From NCBI RefSeq assembly GCF_001467585.1, contig NZ_LNXY01000003.1, positions 186,001 to 250,000 of the forward strand: 64,000 nt of DNA, read 5' to 3'. The notes under the pieces were generated by a model. The model saw only the letters and a program-made list of their open reading frames with translations. It was not told where the DNA came from and did not search any database. Source of the DNA: Legionella drozanskii LLAP-1. GTDB taxonomy: Bacteria; Pseudomonadota; Gammaproteobacteria; Legionellales; Legionellaceae. Position numbers and translations under genes: made by a program. This document shows positions 1 to 10,005 of this stretch, one piece after another; within the stretch, counting starts at the first letter, position 1; each line of letters begins with the position of its first letter.

Positions 1-158
1 AAATTAGAGGAATTTAATAAAAAATTAGTTTTCAAGCTGGGATCCTACTTTTTGAATTAACTCTTCAATGGATTTACTGAAAACGCTAGGGTATCTTCAG
101 AAATTTAGTTATGATGTTGGACGATCTTTAATGTTGATAAATGATTAACGGTTGTTTA

Positions 159-2603
159 ATGCGAAAAATTTCGTTTTATCTATTAGCACTATTTTCTTTA
201 GTCAATGCCTATGCCGCTGATGTTGCTCTTAAAAGAGTTACTGTTGAGGGTAAGCCGGTTTATATGCTTTATATTGGTACCTTTCCGCATGAAAATAATG
301 CCCTGCAATTAAAATTTAAATTATCATCATTTATCAAGCAACCTATAACCGTCGATCATCCAGCAAATCAAGAAAATTATTTTGTTAATATTGGCCCAAT
401 CAGTGACTATAAAACGGCGATCACTTTACAGAAAAAATTAATTGTTGATGCGCAAACCAAAACTGTAACTCATTCTCAAATAACGACGGCTAAAACTAAA
501 ACTACTTCCAAACCTAACGAAAATTCACCACCGTCACCAACACAGCTCCAAAATACGCCAGCAAATGTAAAAGATGAAACAAAAGAAACTATTGCCGAAG
601 AAACATCAAAGCCAGCGAGTGAGAAAAAATTATGGAATTTAAAAAATGCCGATATTCGCGCGGTCATTGGTGAGGTTTCGCGAGTAACTGGTAAGAACTT
701 TATTATTGACCCTCGAGTTCAAGGGAAAATCTCAATTACTTCGAGTACAGCGATGTCAGATGAAGAGCTTTACCAAGTCTTTTTATCAATGCTACAAATA
801 TCGGGTTATGCTGCTGTCCCAAGCGGTGATGTCATTAAAATCGTGCCCAACATTGATGCCAAAACCATTTCACCTGTTCCGCTTTTAACAAAAAATCGAC
901 CCTATGGTGATGAGATGATGGTTGCAGTTATTCCGGTTCATTATGTGCCTTCGGAGCAACTGGTTCCTGTATTACGTCCCTTAATGCCTCAATGGAGCAG
1001 TGTTTCTGCTTATGGCCCTTCTAACATGCTTATCTTGTCAGGACGCGCGAGTAACATTAAACAGCTAGTTCGCATTATCAAACAAGTCGATACCTCCTCC
1101 GCTAACGGACTCGATATGGTTCATTTAAAACATGCTTTAGCCATGGATATAGCCGGCACTTTGAAAGACCTAATGAAAGCACAAACAAGTGGCAATCACG
1201 CCCAAACAATGATTGCAGTGGATGATCGCAGTAATGCCATCATTTTGAGCGGAACGCGAACTGAGCGGCTCAAATTACGCTTACTGATTAATCGCCTGGA
1301 TAGAGCCAACCTCAATGGCTACGACAGCAATACACAGGTTGTTTACCTCAATTATTTACGCGCTGAAGACTTAGTCCCTATTTTGGCCGGTATCGCTCAG
1401 GCCAATTTTAGTGGTAATGTCGGGACAACCATTGGCACCATTACTCGTCCAGAATTAGATAGCACCAATCCCGCCTCAAGCTTAGTGACTAATTCTTCTT
1501 CGGGTAATAACAGCACTTCGACGGCCGCACAAACACCACCGAGTGTTAACTCCTCTGCTGCAGCGCCTAATACAACTGGAGCTAGCACCCAAAATGAGGG
1601 ATCTACTAAACCCACTGTACAAATTATCGCCGAACCCAATACGAATTCAATTATTATAAATGCACCCGCTAGTCTTATTCGCATTCTACGTGCAGTCATT
1701 AGACAATTAGACATTCGACCGGCGCAATTACTAATCGAAGCACTAGTTGCCGAAGTTAATGAGGCCGATGTACGAAGTTTAGGGATTGAATGGGGCTCCA
1801 ATCAACAAGGTAGACCAGGAGATTTTAGACCAGGTTTTGCGATCGTCAATTCAAAAACATCAATGAATGATTTTCAAGCAGAAATTTTTGCTCTCGCGCA
1901 GCAACGCAAAGCCAATATTTTATCCACACCTTCCGTGGTCGTATTGGATAATCGACAAGCAAAAATTTTGGTAGGTAAACAAGTTTCTGTTGCTTCAACA
2001 ACCTATCCCAACAATGCAGGCGGAACAACAACTGCCAGCCCCTATGTAACTTTTGATCGAGTCAACGTCGCACTTCATCTTTATGTGAGACCACAAATTA
2101 CGCGAGGTAAAGGCATTCAGTTGCAAATCGATCAGGGCAATGACACGATTGATCCAGCCTCAACTACGAACACGACCAACCCGACCTTCGATATTAGTAG
2201 CATAGTAACCTCGGTGCATATTGAAAGTGGTGATATTGTTGTACTTGGCGGATTAATACAAAATAGCCTAGGCACTGACAATAATAAAATTCCTATCCTT
2301 GGCGATATACCTGGAATGGGTCGTGCCTTTCAACACAATGCTACCAATCATGAAAAACGCGTGTTAATGGTCTTTATTCGTCCTATAATATTAAGAACTG
2401 AGCGTGATGCCTTAGAAGTTACCAACGGGAAATATAACGATATCCGTCAATACGAGCTGAAATGGTTACGGGAGCAACCTTTCAATAGAGAAAATGAAGA
2501 CATGATTTTACCTCCATTAACTAAGGCAAAACTACCAAAACCTTTTGCTCGACAGAAACCCCCGATAATGGCAACTAAACCACCGATTATGACAACTAAA
2601 TAA
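159..2603 (+). CDS. lspD: Type II secretion outer-membrane secretin (GspD/LspD)
   Basis: Forms the outer-membrane channel through which type II secretion exports folded periplasmic proteins. The start is the ATG at 159, which opens a clean signal peptide (hydrophobic core, cleavage near residue 19); an upstream in-frame ATG at 141 would put six polar residues in front of it. After the signal peptide, residues about 27-90 have a SPOR-like pattern (YMLYIGTF, then YFVNIGPISDY). The secretin N0 domain follows (about 157-230, LWNLKNADIRAVIGEVSR), then N1-N3. N3 carries a Ser/Thr/Asn-rich insertion near 440-490. The C-terminal secretin domain has the diagnostic VVLGGLI and PILGDIPGMG motifs. The tail ends in a short repeat, KPPIMATKPPIMTTK. 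lspE starts five bases after the stop. Family assignment is secure; the SPOR reading is mine. Confidence 0.95.
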   Translation: MRKISFYLLALFSLVNAYAADVALKRVTVEGKPVYMLYIGTFPHENNALQLKFKLSSFIKQPITVDHPANQENYFVNIGPISDYKTAITLQKKLIVDAQTKTVTHSQITTAKTKTTSKPNENSPPSPTQLQNTPANVKDETKETIAEETSKPASEKKLWNLKNADIRAVIGEVSRVTGKNFIIDPRVQGKISITSSTAMSDEELYQVFLSMLQISGYAAVPSGDVIKIVPNIDAKTISPVPLLTKNRPYGDEMMVAVIPVHYVPSEQLVPVLRPLMPQWSSVSAYGPSNMLILSGRASNIKQLVRIIKQVDTSSANGLDMVHLKHALAMDIAGTLKDLMKAQTSGNHAQTMIAVDDRSNAIILSGTRTERLKLRLLINRLDRANLNGYDSNTQVVYLNYLRAEDLVPILAGIAQANFSGNVGTTIGTITRPELDSTNPASSLVTNSSSGNNSTSTAAQTPPSVNSSAAAPNTTGASTQNEGSTKPTVQIIAEPNTNSIIINAPASLIRILRAVIRQLDIRPAQLLIEALVAEVNEADVRSLGIEWGSNQQGRPGDFRPGFAIVNSKTSMNDFQAEIFALAQQRKANILSTPSVVVLDNRQAKILVGKQVSVASTTYPNNAGGTTTASPYVTFDRVNVALHLYVRPQITRGKGIQLQIDQGNDTIDPASTTNTTNPTFDISSIVTSVHIESGDIVVLGGLIQNSLGTDNNKIPILGDIPGMGRAFQHNATNHEKRVLMVFIRPIILRTERDALEVTNGKYNDIRQYELKWLREQPFNRENEDMILPPLTKAKLPKPFARQKPPIMATKPPIMTTK

Positions 2604-2608
2604 AGCTT

Positions 2609-4090
2609 ATGGAAAACCATGACCGATCAAAACGTCTTCCTTATGCCTTCGCTAAAAACCAAGGCATCATTGCCGTGCCTGATTCAGAAGGATTAGTTGT
2701 ATACCATTTACCTAATCCTCCCTTGCCCGTTTTAACCGAGGTAAAACGTTTATTACAGGAAAAATTAACGTTTAAAGAAGTGAATGAATCAGAATTTCAA
2801 CAACACCTCGCTCATCTTTACCAATCACAATCCTCTATTCTTGATGCAGCAGAAGGCATGGAAGAAGATATGGACCTATCTTTACTTGCTGGGCAATTAC
2901 CAACAAGCGAAGATTTATTAGACAACCAAGATGATGCACCTATCATCCGCTTGCTTAATGCCTTATTTACCCAAGCCATCAAGCAAAAAGCCTCTGATAT
3001 TCATATTGAAACTTATGAAAGTCGAGTTCTAGTACGAAACCGAATTGATGGCGTACTTCATGAAGTATTAGAAATTCAACGAGCCATAGCTCCCTTGGTT
3101 ATCTCTCGCGTGAAAGTGATGGCTAAATTAGATATCGCTGAAAAACGTATTCCTCAAGATGGGCGAATAGCTCTGCGTATTGGTGGCCATAATATCGACG
3201 TCCGTGTGTCAACCCTTCCATCTAATCACGGCGAGCGTGTTGTATTGAGAATTTTAGACAAACAAACAGCACAACTCGATTTAAGCCTTTTGGGCATGCC
3301 TAAGACAAATTTAAAGGCAATGCGCAAAATGATTGCCCAGCCGCATGGTATTATTTTGGTCACAGGCCCAACTGGTTCCGGAAAAACAACGTCCTTATAT
3401 GCGATGCTTAGCGAACTCAATCAAGTCAGCCGCAATATTTTAACCATCGAAGATCCAATTGAGTATGATTTACCTGGAATTGGACAAACCCAAGTTAACA
3501 CTAAAGTGCAAATGACTTTTGCGAAGGGTTTACGGGCCATTTTACGTCAAGATCCTGATGTGGTTATGATTGGGGAAATCCGCGATCTTGAGACTGCCGA
3601 AATCGCCGTTCAAGCAAGTCTCACCGGTCACTTAGTCTTATCCACTCTACATACCAACAGTGCCTTGGGAGCTTTAACTCGGCTGCATGATATGGGAGTT
3701 GAGTCCTTTTTATTATCTTCAAGTATTGTGGGATTAATCGCTCAGCGTTTAGTGAGAAAACTCTGTAATTATTGCAAAACCTCACATACTTTACGAGAAG
3801 ATGAGCGCGAATTAATGGATATTAGAGCTGAGATTGATATCTCAAAAGTTAGTGAACCCAAAGGTTGTGATCATTGTAATCACGTCGGGTATCGAGGCCG
3901 AACCGGCATCTACGAATTGATCCCAATCGATGAAACCTTGCGCGGGATGATTCATCGTAATGAAAGCATACAAGTGATTGATAATTATCTACGCCCTGCT
4001 CATCCCAGCATTCGCGACGACGGATTTAAACGTGTTTTAGCCGGAGACACTTCCTTGGCAGAAATTCTTCGAGTAACAAGTCAGCATTAA
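2609..4090 (+). CDS. lspE: Type II secretion ATPase (GspE/LspE)
   Basis: Cytoplasmic ATPase that powers pseudopilus assembly in type II secretion. The 493 residues are the normal length for GspE. Visible motifs are Walker A GPTGSGKTT near residues 253-261, Asp-box residues in ILTIEDPIEY, Walker B DVVMIGEIRD, and the His box STLHTNSA. The tetracysteine zinc site follows (LCNYC and GCDHC, both CxxC), then GYRGRTGIYEL. Zinc-binding C-terminal modules of this type occur in GspE and PilB. Direct linkage to lspD, with a five-base gap, favours GspE over PilB. The other lsp genes are not in this window, which agrees with their being scattered in Legionella. Confidence 0.95.
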   Translation: MENHDRSKRLPYAFAKNQGIIAVPDSEGLVVYHLPNPPLPVLTEVKRLLQEKLTFKEVNESEFQQHLAHLYQSQSSILDAAEGMEEDMDLSLLAGQLPTSEDLLDNQDDAPIIRLLNALFTQAIKQKASDIHIETYESRVLVRNRIDGVLHEVLEIQRAIAPLVISRVKVMAKLDIAEKRIPQDGRIALRIGGHNIDVRVSTLPSNHGERVVLRILDKQTAQLDLSLLGMPKTNLKAMRKMIAQPHGIILVTGPTGSGKTTSLYAMLSELNQVSRNILTIEDPIEYDLPGIGQTQVNTKVQMTFAKGLRAILRQDPDVVMIGEIRDLETAEIAVQASLTGHLVLSTLHTNSALGALTRLHDMGVESFLLSSSIVGLIAQRLVRKLCNYCKTSHTLREDERELMDIRAEIDISKVSEPKGCDHCNHVGYRGRTGIYELIPIDETLRGMIHRNESIQVIDNYLRPAHPSIRDDGFKRVLAGDTSLAEILRVTSQH

Positions 4091-4256
4091 GTATTGATAA
4101 ATTGCCTAATCTCAAAATACCTTATTATTTACTGGACAAATATAGTCTTTCCAGGACAAAATATGGCCACCACTATCCAGTCTCATCATTAATTATAATT
4201 CTTATGATTTTATAAGTAATTGATTATTAATTTTAATTTGTTATATAGGATTTTCA

Positions 4257-5990
4257 ATGACTAAACTTGTCGAAATACAAACACTACTCAGCGTTAATTA
4301 TGAAAAATATTTTGAAACAAAAGATCTCAAGTATTTACGTCATAATATTGAATCATTTAGGGCAGTTAAAAACCTGAAACGCGAAGTTATGTCTGCTACC
4401 AAAGAAGATTTATCAGAGCTTAACAATAGCCTTTTCATAGTGGCTATCTGCTTTGTCAATTATGCATTTGCTGTAAGGGATACGGAAAATCCAGAAGTTG
4501 TTTATGGTTATGTAAGGGAAGCCGCTGAGTGCTATGAATTAATTAATGAGGCCATTAGAGATTTACCTCCATCTAATTTACCTCAAGAGCTTAGTGAGCA
4601 GTTAACTAGAAGTGAATTCCATTCACTTAAAAATGAATTTCAAATTGCGCTACTTAATTTATATTTTATGAATATAAATAAAGTTAGTCCCTCAGAAAAA
4701 TCCCTTAACAATATAATTCAAACCTTGCAAGGCTTTAAAAAGCAGCTAGAAGAACGTTATCATAAATTCGATAAACAATTTAAAATTAAATCGCTTTTAG
4801 CTCATATTGAAAAAAGGTTACCTAACGCACAAGGCTTGTTAACTAAACTGCAACAGTCGAATTCATCCCAAACAGGTAATTTCGATGAATCACCACGCCA
4901 GACCTCGACCTTGTCCTCTGTAAGAAAAAGAAAACCTTCGCAAGATGAAGCAAATAACTCAGATTCCTCTAAGAAAAATTCATCGGATTCAAGATTGAGA
5001 AAAGGAAAAGATTCAGCTCATTTAGACTCATCAAAATCTACAAAAAAACAAGTCTCAAAGAGAGTTAACATTAAAAAACGAAGAGTTGTAGAAGAGAATG
5101 AAGAACCCTCAAGTAGTGCATCCCTTCTTCAAGAGCTTGCTATAAATGCAGCAAAGGCTACAAGACTCCCAGAACCTGCTGTTCAAGCTGCCTTGCCAGG
5201 ACAGTCAATTTCATTTGGATCAGAGCAGGAGGAAATTAGTAGCTTCACTATTGCTACACCCAATTTAGAGGAAGAAGAAACACCCATTTTAGAGATGGCA
5301 TCTACAAGCGATGTAGCCCCTGCAATAGTACAAACGAACTCTACAGTAGTAAGTGTTCTAGCTACCTCTCAAGGATTTTTTGAGCCAGCTCCTAAGCCTA
5401 CTCATGACCTTAAAGAAGCCCTCCAAGCTTGGGAATCTGCTTATTTTAGGGATAAGGAAGCAGGGACTTCTGCTAAAAAATCACGTGCTTTAGAAAAATT
5501 AGCACATGCCTTATTACTAGAATCAATTAAACTGCAAGGAGACAGTGGAGACTGGTCTGGCTTAGATAGAAACCCAGCGATAATAATTGGAGTACAGTTA
5601 TTAGTAAAATCAGCTGAAGCCAACCCGTCCTATCAGTATGAAGCTGGCTTTGCACAGCGTCTGCAAAAACTTTCAAATCGCTATACTGAGTTATTAATCC
5701 CTTTCCTTTCAGTCTCTTTTGATGAGTTACCTAGTAATAAGGACTTGTATTTGATTGATTTGGTCGGTGAATTTATGAACATAGTAAAACCCAATCTTAA
5801 TGGACTTTCTGTCCCTCAAAGTACAGAGAACGTATTTAAATACTTAAGCAATAATCTAAACGAGAGAGATTATCAAAATGTATATAGAGGATGCTTAAAC
5901 ACTTTAATACAAGCAACTAAGGTAATTAATCAAAAAATGCAACATCAAAGTTCTAACCAAGAACTACCAAGTGATGTATTCAAACCTTAA
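4257..5990 (+). CDS. Unknown 577-residue protein with basic NLS-like linker
   Basis: I do not recognise a family. The sequence falls into three parts. Residues 1 to about 205 are predicted mostly helical, without signal peptide or membrane segments. Residues about 206-370 are a low-complexity linker rich in Ser, Asp and Glu with two basic patches, RKRKPS near 222 and KKQVSKRVNIKKRRV near 263-278; the latter looks like a bipartite nuclear localisation signal. Residues about 378-577 form a second helical domain beginning HDLKEALQAWESAYF. The layout suits a translocated host-directed protein, but no known effector domain is visible, so that is inference. Its TAA overlaps the stop of the convergent gene inside a TTAA palindrome. 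A 166-base AT-rich gap separates it from lspE, so it is probably transcribed separately. Confidence 0.85.
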   Translation: MTKLVEIQTLLSVNYEKYFETKDLKYLRHNIESFRAVKNLKREVMSATKEDLSELNNSLFIVAICFVNYAFAVRDTENPEVVYGYVREAAECYELINEAIRDLPPSNLPQELSEQLTRSEFHSLKNEFQIALLNLYFMNINKVSPSEKSLNNIIQTLQGFKKQLEERYHKFDKQFKIKSLLAHIEKRLPNAQGLLTKLQQSNSSQTGNFDESPRQTSTLSSVRKRKPSQDEANNSDSSKKNSSDSRLRKGKDSAHLDSSKSTKKQVSKRVNIKKRRVVEENEEPSSSASLLQELAINAAKATRLPEPAVQAALPGQSISFGSEQEEISSFTIATPNLEEEETPILEMASTSDVAPAIVQTNSTVVSVLATSQGFFEPAPKPTHDLKEALQAWESAYFRDKEAGTSAKKSRALEKLAHALLLESIKLQGDSGDWSGLDRNPAIIIGVQLLVKSAEANPSYQYEAGFAQRLQKLSNRYTELLIPFLSVSFDELPSNKDLYLIDLVGEFMNIVKPNLNGLSVPQSTENVFKYLSNNLNERDYQNVYRGCLNTLIQATKVINQKMQHQSSNQELPSDVFKP

Positions 5991-6826
5991 GTGGCAGGAG
6001 CGGCAGAGGCATCGTAATCTTGCCGCTCTTTATATTCTTCACTTTGGTAGAGTTGAAATAATTCTGACTTATCTAATACCGCCTTCGCTTTAGGGTCTTC
6101 TAATAATTTTTCAATGGAATGTAAAGAAGACAATTGTTCATTGAGATAGTCTACCAACTGCATGACTTTTTCGATGGGTTCCGAAGACTTATCCATTTTG
6201 AGCGACTCGTCCATGATCGTCTTACCATGATGATAAATGGCTTTGGCAATTTGATACTTTTCTAATTGAAAACCCAGACTAGAGCTCATTAATTTGATAA
6301 AAGCATTTGGCGATTCCATCGCTAGGTTTGCAAGAAAATCTGGATTAGCATGCAAATGCAACTTAAGTTTTACAGTAAATTCCTTATCGGATTTTTCCTC
6401 AATGAGCATTTGTACCTGAGCTTCGCCGCTAAGACTGCCAAAATCTTTGCCTGTACGTGCGGAAAGCCAGGGGATAAAATCAGTTTTACTTTCTTTTGCA
6501 CTGCTAGATGGTTGGAAAAAAGGATAGCGATTGGCTTCTTTTGATGTGTACCAATTGATTGACTCTCCCTGAGTGCCGGCTAATGCTTCTATTTTTTGTC
6601 TCACTTTAAAAGAATCGATGTAATATTTTTCAATAACGGGAAAGGCTTTTTTGATAGCAGAAATTAAGTTTTTAAGGGAGGTGGAGGAGGAATTATCTTT
6701 ATAATCATTCAGTGCCATCCTCAGTTTATTAACCGATGGCTCAATATAACCGCCAGTATGTTTGGTCTGTAACTCAAACATGTATGCCAGAGAGTCTTCT
6801 AATTCGCCTAGAGGGTCCATTATCAC
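5987..6826 (-). CDS. Unknown 279-residue protein, convergent with the NLS-like gene
   Basis: No recognised domain. The protein is soluble-looking and mainly helical, with no signal peptide. The C-terminal 25 residues include LYQSEEYKERQDYD followed by a small-residue end, ASAAPAT; a Glu-rich stretch close to the C terminus is a feature of many Dot/Icm substrates, which makes this a weak effector candidate. ATG codons exist at 6826 and two codons in (6820). The stop shares a TTAA with the convergent gene. The 237-base region up to the next plus-strand gene is AT-rich and presumably holds divergent promoters. Function unknown. Confidence 0.8.
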   Translation of the reverse strand: MIMDPLGELEDSLAYMFELQTKHTGGYIEPSVNKLRMALNDYKDNSSSTSLKNLISAIKKAFPVIEKYYIDSFKVRQKIEALAGTQGESINWYTSKEANRYPFFQPSSSAKESKTDFIPWLSARTGKDFGSLSGEAQVQMLIEEKSDKEFTVKLKLHLHANPDFLANLAMESPNAFIKLMSSSLGFQLEKYQIAKAIYHHGKTIMDESLKMDKSSEPIEKVMQLVDYLNEQLSSLHSIEKLLEDPKAKAVLDKSELFQLYQSEEYKERQDYDASAAPAT

Positions 6827-7063
6827 GGCTCCTATCTGGAGTATTGCCTTATTATTTTAAACATAGTTCAATTTTTGGGTTTTTCAACTAAAAATATGCA
6901 TAATTTATGCTCATATTTTGTCATTGTCTTAAAATCAAAGGCTTAGGAAAGAAAAATTCTCAGTCCAAACGGTTAATGTGATAAATTTGCACAGATTAGG
7001 CATATACAAGTATAATTTGCCAACTTGCCCATATTTAAACCAAGTTTGCAATAGGAATATTCG

Positions 7064-8509
7064 ATGTCCCGCTGGCTATTATTACTAACATTTTTTATAA
7101 CATTTTCTACTTTAGGCCATGCTAATAACGAGGCTATAAAAGATATTCACACTCTGAGACAATCCATTGTGCTTGGTGATGTTAATTTACAGGTGACTAG
7201 CAAGAATTCGATTGCTAAAGAACATTTTTTACTGGGCACTGCATTCCTACATTCGTTTATGTATGATCTAGCAATACAGCAGTTCCAACAAGCACAAAAG
7301 CTTGACCCTGAATTTGCAATGAGTTACTGGGGAGAGGCCATGTCGTATAAACAGTTTCTTTGGAACTCGGAAAATTTAATTGCTGCTCAAAAAACACTTG
7401 CCCGCTATGCTGCGAATAAAACTCACTACCCCATCACTGAGAAAGAACAATATTATTTAAACGCTGCTCAACAATTATTTGGCAATAATCAATTATTTGA
7501 GCGAGATAAAGCTTATATGCTTGCAATGGAGCAATTTTACGCCCGTTTTCCTGAAGACCCTGATGTAGCCTCTTTTTATGCTTTGTCTTTATTGGGGATT
7601 GCTTCTGATTTTCCTAATTACAAACCAAGTGGGAAATTGATTGATCAAGGAAGAAAGCTTATTAATCAGTTATTCATAAAATACCCCAATCATCCGGGTG
7701 TTGTTCATTATTATTTACATTATCATGATAATCCTTCCCCCGAAATAGCTCGTGAAGCCTTCCCTGCCGCTCAGATTGCACTTAAATTGATGAGCTCCTC
7801 TTCTCATGTTACTCACATGGCTGCACATATTTATCGTCGTTTTGAACTTTGGGACGATTATATTTTGGCAAACCAAATCTCTGTTAAAGCTGCAGATCAG
7901 TTATGCAAACTCCTAAACGATCAACCCTTATATGCTTGCAATGCTGAAAATAAATATCATTCGCTAGAATGGCTACAGGAAGGCTACTTGAAAAAACAGC
8001 GGAATAAAGAAGCAAATCAGCTCGTGAGACAAATGGCCGAAATTAGCGCGAAAGATTCGGGCTTGCAGTATAAGGAATGGTACTATCGCATGTGGGCACG
8101 CCAAGTGCTCTCGACTAAAGATTGGCAGATGCCTATAGTGCAAATTCAGCCTATTGCGAAGATGGATGAAAATTTATATTGGTCAGCTTATTCTGAATGC
8201 GGCGTTTTACATGCGGCAAGTTTTTTAGCAATTCATCAAGGGAAACCAATTCAATTGGCCTTAAGTCGGCTCAATACTTTGATTCGATACACTGGTACTT
8301 TATCTGATCCCTATATTCAACAAACCTGCCAGATCGCTAAATTTGAGATTCAAGCGGAGGACGCGAAAAGACAGGGAAAAATCAAGCTTTCCAAGACTTA
8401 TCTAAAAAAAGCTTTATTAGCGCAAAAAAAACAAATTTCTACTGAGTTGACACCTTCGTTGGCATTTCTACCAGCCAGTGATTATTTGCGGGATTATTGG
8501 AAGAGGTAG
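7064..8509 (+). CDS. Secreted TPR-like repeat protein
   Basis: An N-terminal signal peptide (MSRWLLLLTFFITFSTLGHA, cleavage likely after residue 20 or 21) predicts export to the periplasm or beyond. Residues about 50-110 read as TPR helices: HFLLGTAFLHSFMYDLAIQQ, then FQQAQKLDPEFAMSYWGEA. Further repeat-like segments follow, such as HYYLHYHDNPSPEIAREAF and the C-terminal LSKTYLKKALLAQKKQ. TPR proteins are usually scaffolds and no catalytic motif is evident. Comparable long TPR proteins with signal peptides are widespread in proteobacteria. It stands alone, divergent from the unknown gene to its left and convergent with cysS. Confidence 0.85.
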   Translation: MSRWLLLLTFFITFSTLGHANNEAIKDIHTLRQSIVLGDVNLQVTSKNSIAKEHFLLGTAFLHSFMYDLAIQQFQQAQKLDPEFAMSYWGEAMSYKQFLWNSENLIAAQKTLARYAANKTHYPITEKEQYYLNAAQQLFGNNQLFERDKAYMLAMEQFYARFPEDPDVASFYALSLLGIASDFPNYKPSGKLIDQGRKLINQLFIKYPNHPGVVHYYLHYHDNPSPEIAREAFPAAQIALKLMSSSSHVTHMAAHIYRRFELWDDYILANQISVKAADQLCKLLNDQPLYACNAENKYHSLEWLQEGYLKKQRNKEANQLVRQMAEISAKDSGLQYKEWYYRMWARQVLSTKDWQMPIVQIQPIAKMDENLYWSAYSECGVLHAASFLAIHQGKPIQLALSRLNTLIRYTGTLSDPYIQQTCQIAKFEIQAEDAKRQGKIKLSKTYLKKALLAQKKQISTELTPSLAFLPASDYLRDYWKR

Positions 8510-8570
8510 TATGAAACCCGGTGGCACTGTTCAATTCATTCCTTCAGTCCAGTCCTCACTGTTAAATCGC

Positions 8571-8630
8571 AGCAACTGTCTTTTCAAGAGATCCTAGCGC
8601 CCATAGATCCCGGCCCATAAAACAGTTGCT
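8571..8630. repeat. 9-bp inverted repeat between convergent genes
   Basis: AGCAACTGT at 8571-8579 and its exact complement ACAGTTGCT at 8622-8630 flank a 42-base spacer just beyond cysS, with the right arm touching the cysS stop. Read from the cysS side it forms a long-loop hairpin without a clear U-tract. It may stabilise the 3' end of the cysS message or act as a weak bidirectional terminator. Confidence 0.5.
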
Positions 8631-9996
8631 AGTTCCGTCGACGCCAAGTAGTTCCACTGGCACTGTCTTCTAATTCAATTCCCTGATCTATCAGGAGATT
8701 TCTGATTTCATCGGCTCTCGCCCAGTTTCGGCTTTCTCTTGCCTTAATCCGCTCTTGAATTAAGTTTTCTACCTGATTTTTATCTTCATCTTGCAAACCA
8801 GCTTGGAGAAAAGCCTCGGGTGCGGTTTGCAGTAGTCCTAAAGTTGCAGCTAAGTGTTTTAAAGTAGAAGCGAGCTTTGCTGAATTGGTTTTATTAAGTT
8901 CATGACTTAATTGAAACAAAATAGACAAAGCCACAGGCGTATTGAAATCATCATTCATTGCTGAGTTAAATTGCTCGAGCCAATTAGCGTCCAGCTCGCC
9001 ATCTGTTCGTATTTCATCAAAATCTTTGATGGACTGATATAGTCGCGTGAGTGCCTTATTGGCATTAAGCAAGTTTTCTTCACAGTAATTGAGAGGACTG
9101 CGATAATGACTGCTCAAGAGAAAGTAACGTACAACTTCTGGGTGATGTTGTTTTAAAACATCTTCAATCGTAAAAAAGTTACCTACTGATTTAGCCATTT
9201 TTTCATTATTCACTTGCAACATACCGACATGAAGCCAATAATTCGCGAAGCATTTTCCACTAGCCGCCTCACTTTGCGCAATCTCATTTTCATGATGAGG
9301 AAATTGTAGATCTAAACCCCCGCCATGAATGTCAAATTGCTCACCTAGCTCATGCATGGCCATAGCCGAACATTCAATATGCCATCCTGGTCGCCCATCG
9401 CCCCATAACGAAGGCCAACTGGGTTCACCAGGTTTTGCTTTTTTCCACAAAACAAAATCAAGCGGAGAGCGTTTTTCTTTCACTATGTCAACACGGGCTC
9501 CAGCCACTAATCCATCGAGATCTTTATGGGCCAATTTGCCGTATTCTTTGAACTGGTCCACTTGATAGCAAACATCCCCATTATCACTCAGATAAGCATA
9601 ACCTTTATCGATTAATTGCCTGATGAGTTGAATGATAGAATCAATATGAGCTGTTGCGCGAGGTTCTATATCGGGAGGCAAAATATTTAATGCACGAGAA
9701 TCGTCATGCATTGCTTTGATGTATTGAGCCGTTAACTCATCAATGGTTATCCCTCGCTCATTAGCGCGGACGATAATTTTATCATCGATATCGGTAATAT
9801 TACGTACATAGGTCACCTCATAACCTTGAGCACGCAAAAACCGCACGATCACGTCAAAACAAACCATGGATCGTGCATGACCTAAATGGCAACGGTCATA
9901 CACCGTTATGCCACAAACGTACATGCCAATCTTGCCAGGCTTGATGGGTTTAAATTCCTCTTTTGATCGAGTTAATGAATTATAAAGATTTAACAT
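8629..9996 (-). CDS. cysS: Cysteinyl-tRNA synthetase
   Basis: Charges tRNA-Cys with cysteine in the cytoplasm. At 455 residues it has the usual length. It shows the class I HIGH signature as HLGH within [12 protein letters not shown], the zinc-site region with C28 (VCGITVYD), [19 protein letters not shown] and PHHENE, and the KMSKS loop as KMAKS. The C-terminal anticodon-binding region ends in a basic tail, TTWRRRN. It starts nine bases after the glnS stop, so the two synthetase genes are probably co-transcribed as the end of the truA-trp-glnS block. Confidence 0.97.
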   Translation of the reverse strand: MLNLYNSLTRSKEEFKPIKPGKIGMYVCGITVYDRCHLGHARSMVCFDVIVRFLRAQGYEVTYVRNITDIDDKIIVRANERGITIDELTAQYIKAMHDDSRALNILPPDIEPRATAHIDSIIQLIRQLIDKGYAYLSDNGDVCYQVDQFKEYGKLAHKDLDGLVAGARVDIVKEKRSPLDFVLWKKAKPGEPSWPSLWGDGRPGWHIECSAMAMHELGEQFDIHGGGLDLQFPHHENEIAQSEAASGKCFANYWLHVGMLQVNNEKMAKSVGNFFTIEDVLKQHHPEVVRYFLLSSHYRSPLNYCEENLLNANKALTRLYQSIKDFDEIRTDGELDANWLEQFNSAMNDDFNTPVALSILFQLSHELNKTNSAKLASTLKHLAATLGLLQTAPEAFLQAGLQDEDKNQVENLIQERIKARESRNWARADEIRNLLIDQGIELEDSASGTTWRRRN

Positions 9997-10005
9997 GCCT
10001 TCCCC

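Noticed and set aside
1-140. Short frames at the left edge: KLEEFNKKLVFKLGSYFLN on plus and a 22-codon minus frame ending KVGSQLEN.
   Set aside because: Each is under 25 codons without a start; one may be a gene remnant but nothing supports either.
1397-1801. 134-codon minus frame inside lspD.
   Set aside because: Mirrors the low-complexity Ser/Thr/Asn-rich insertion of the secretin; low-complexity antisense frame.
4257-5990. Considered calling the first domain TPR or Sel1.
   Set aside because: The helix spacing does not show a repeated 34- or 36-residue unit.
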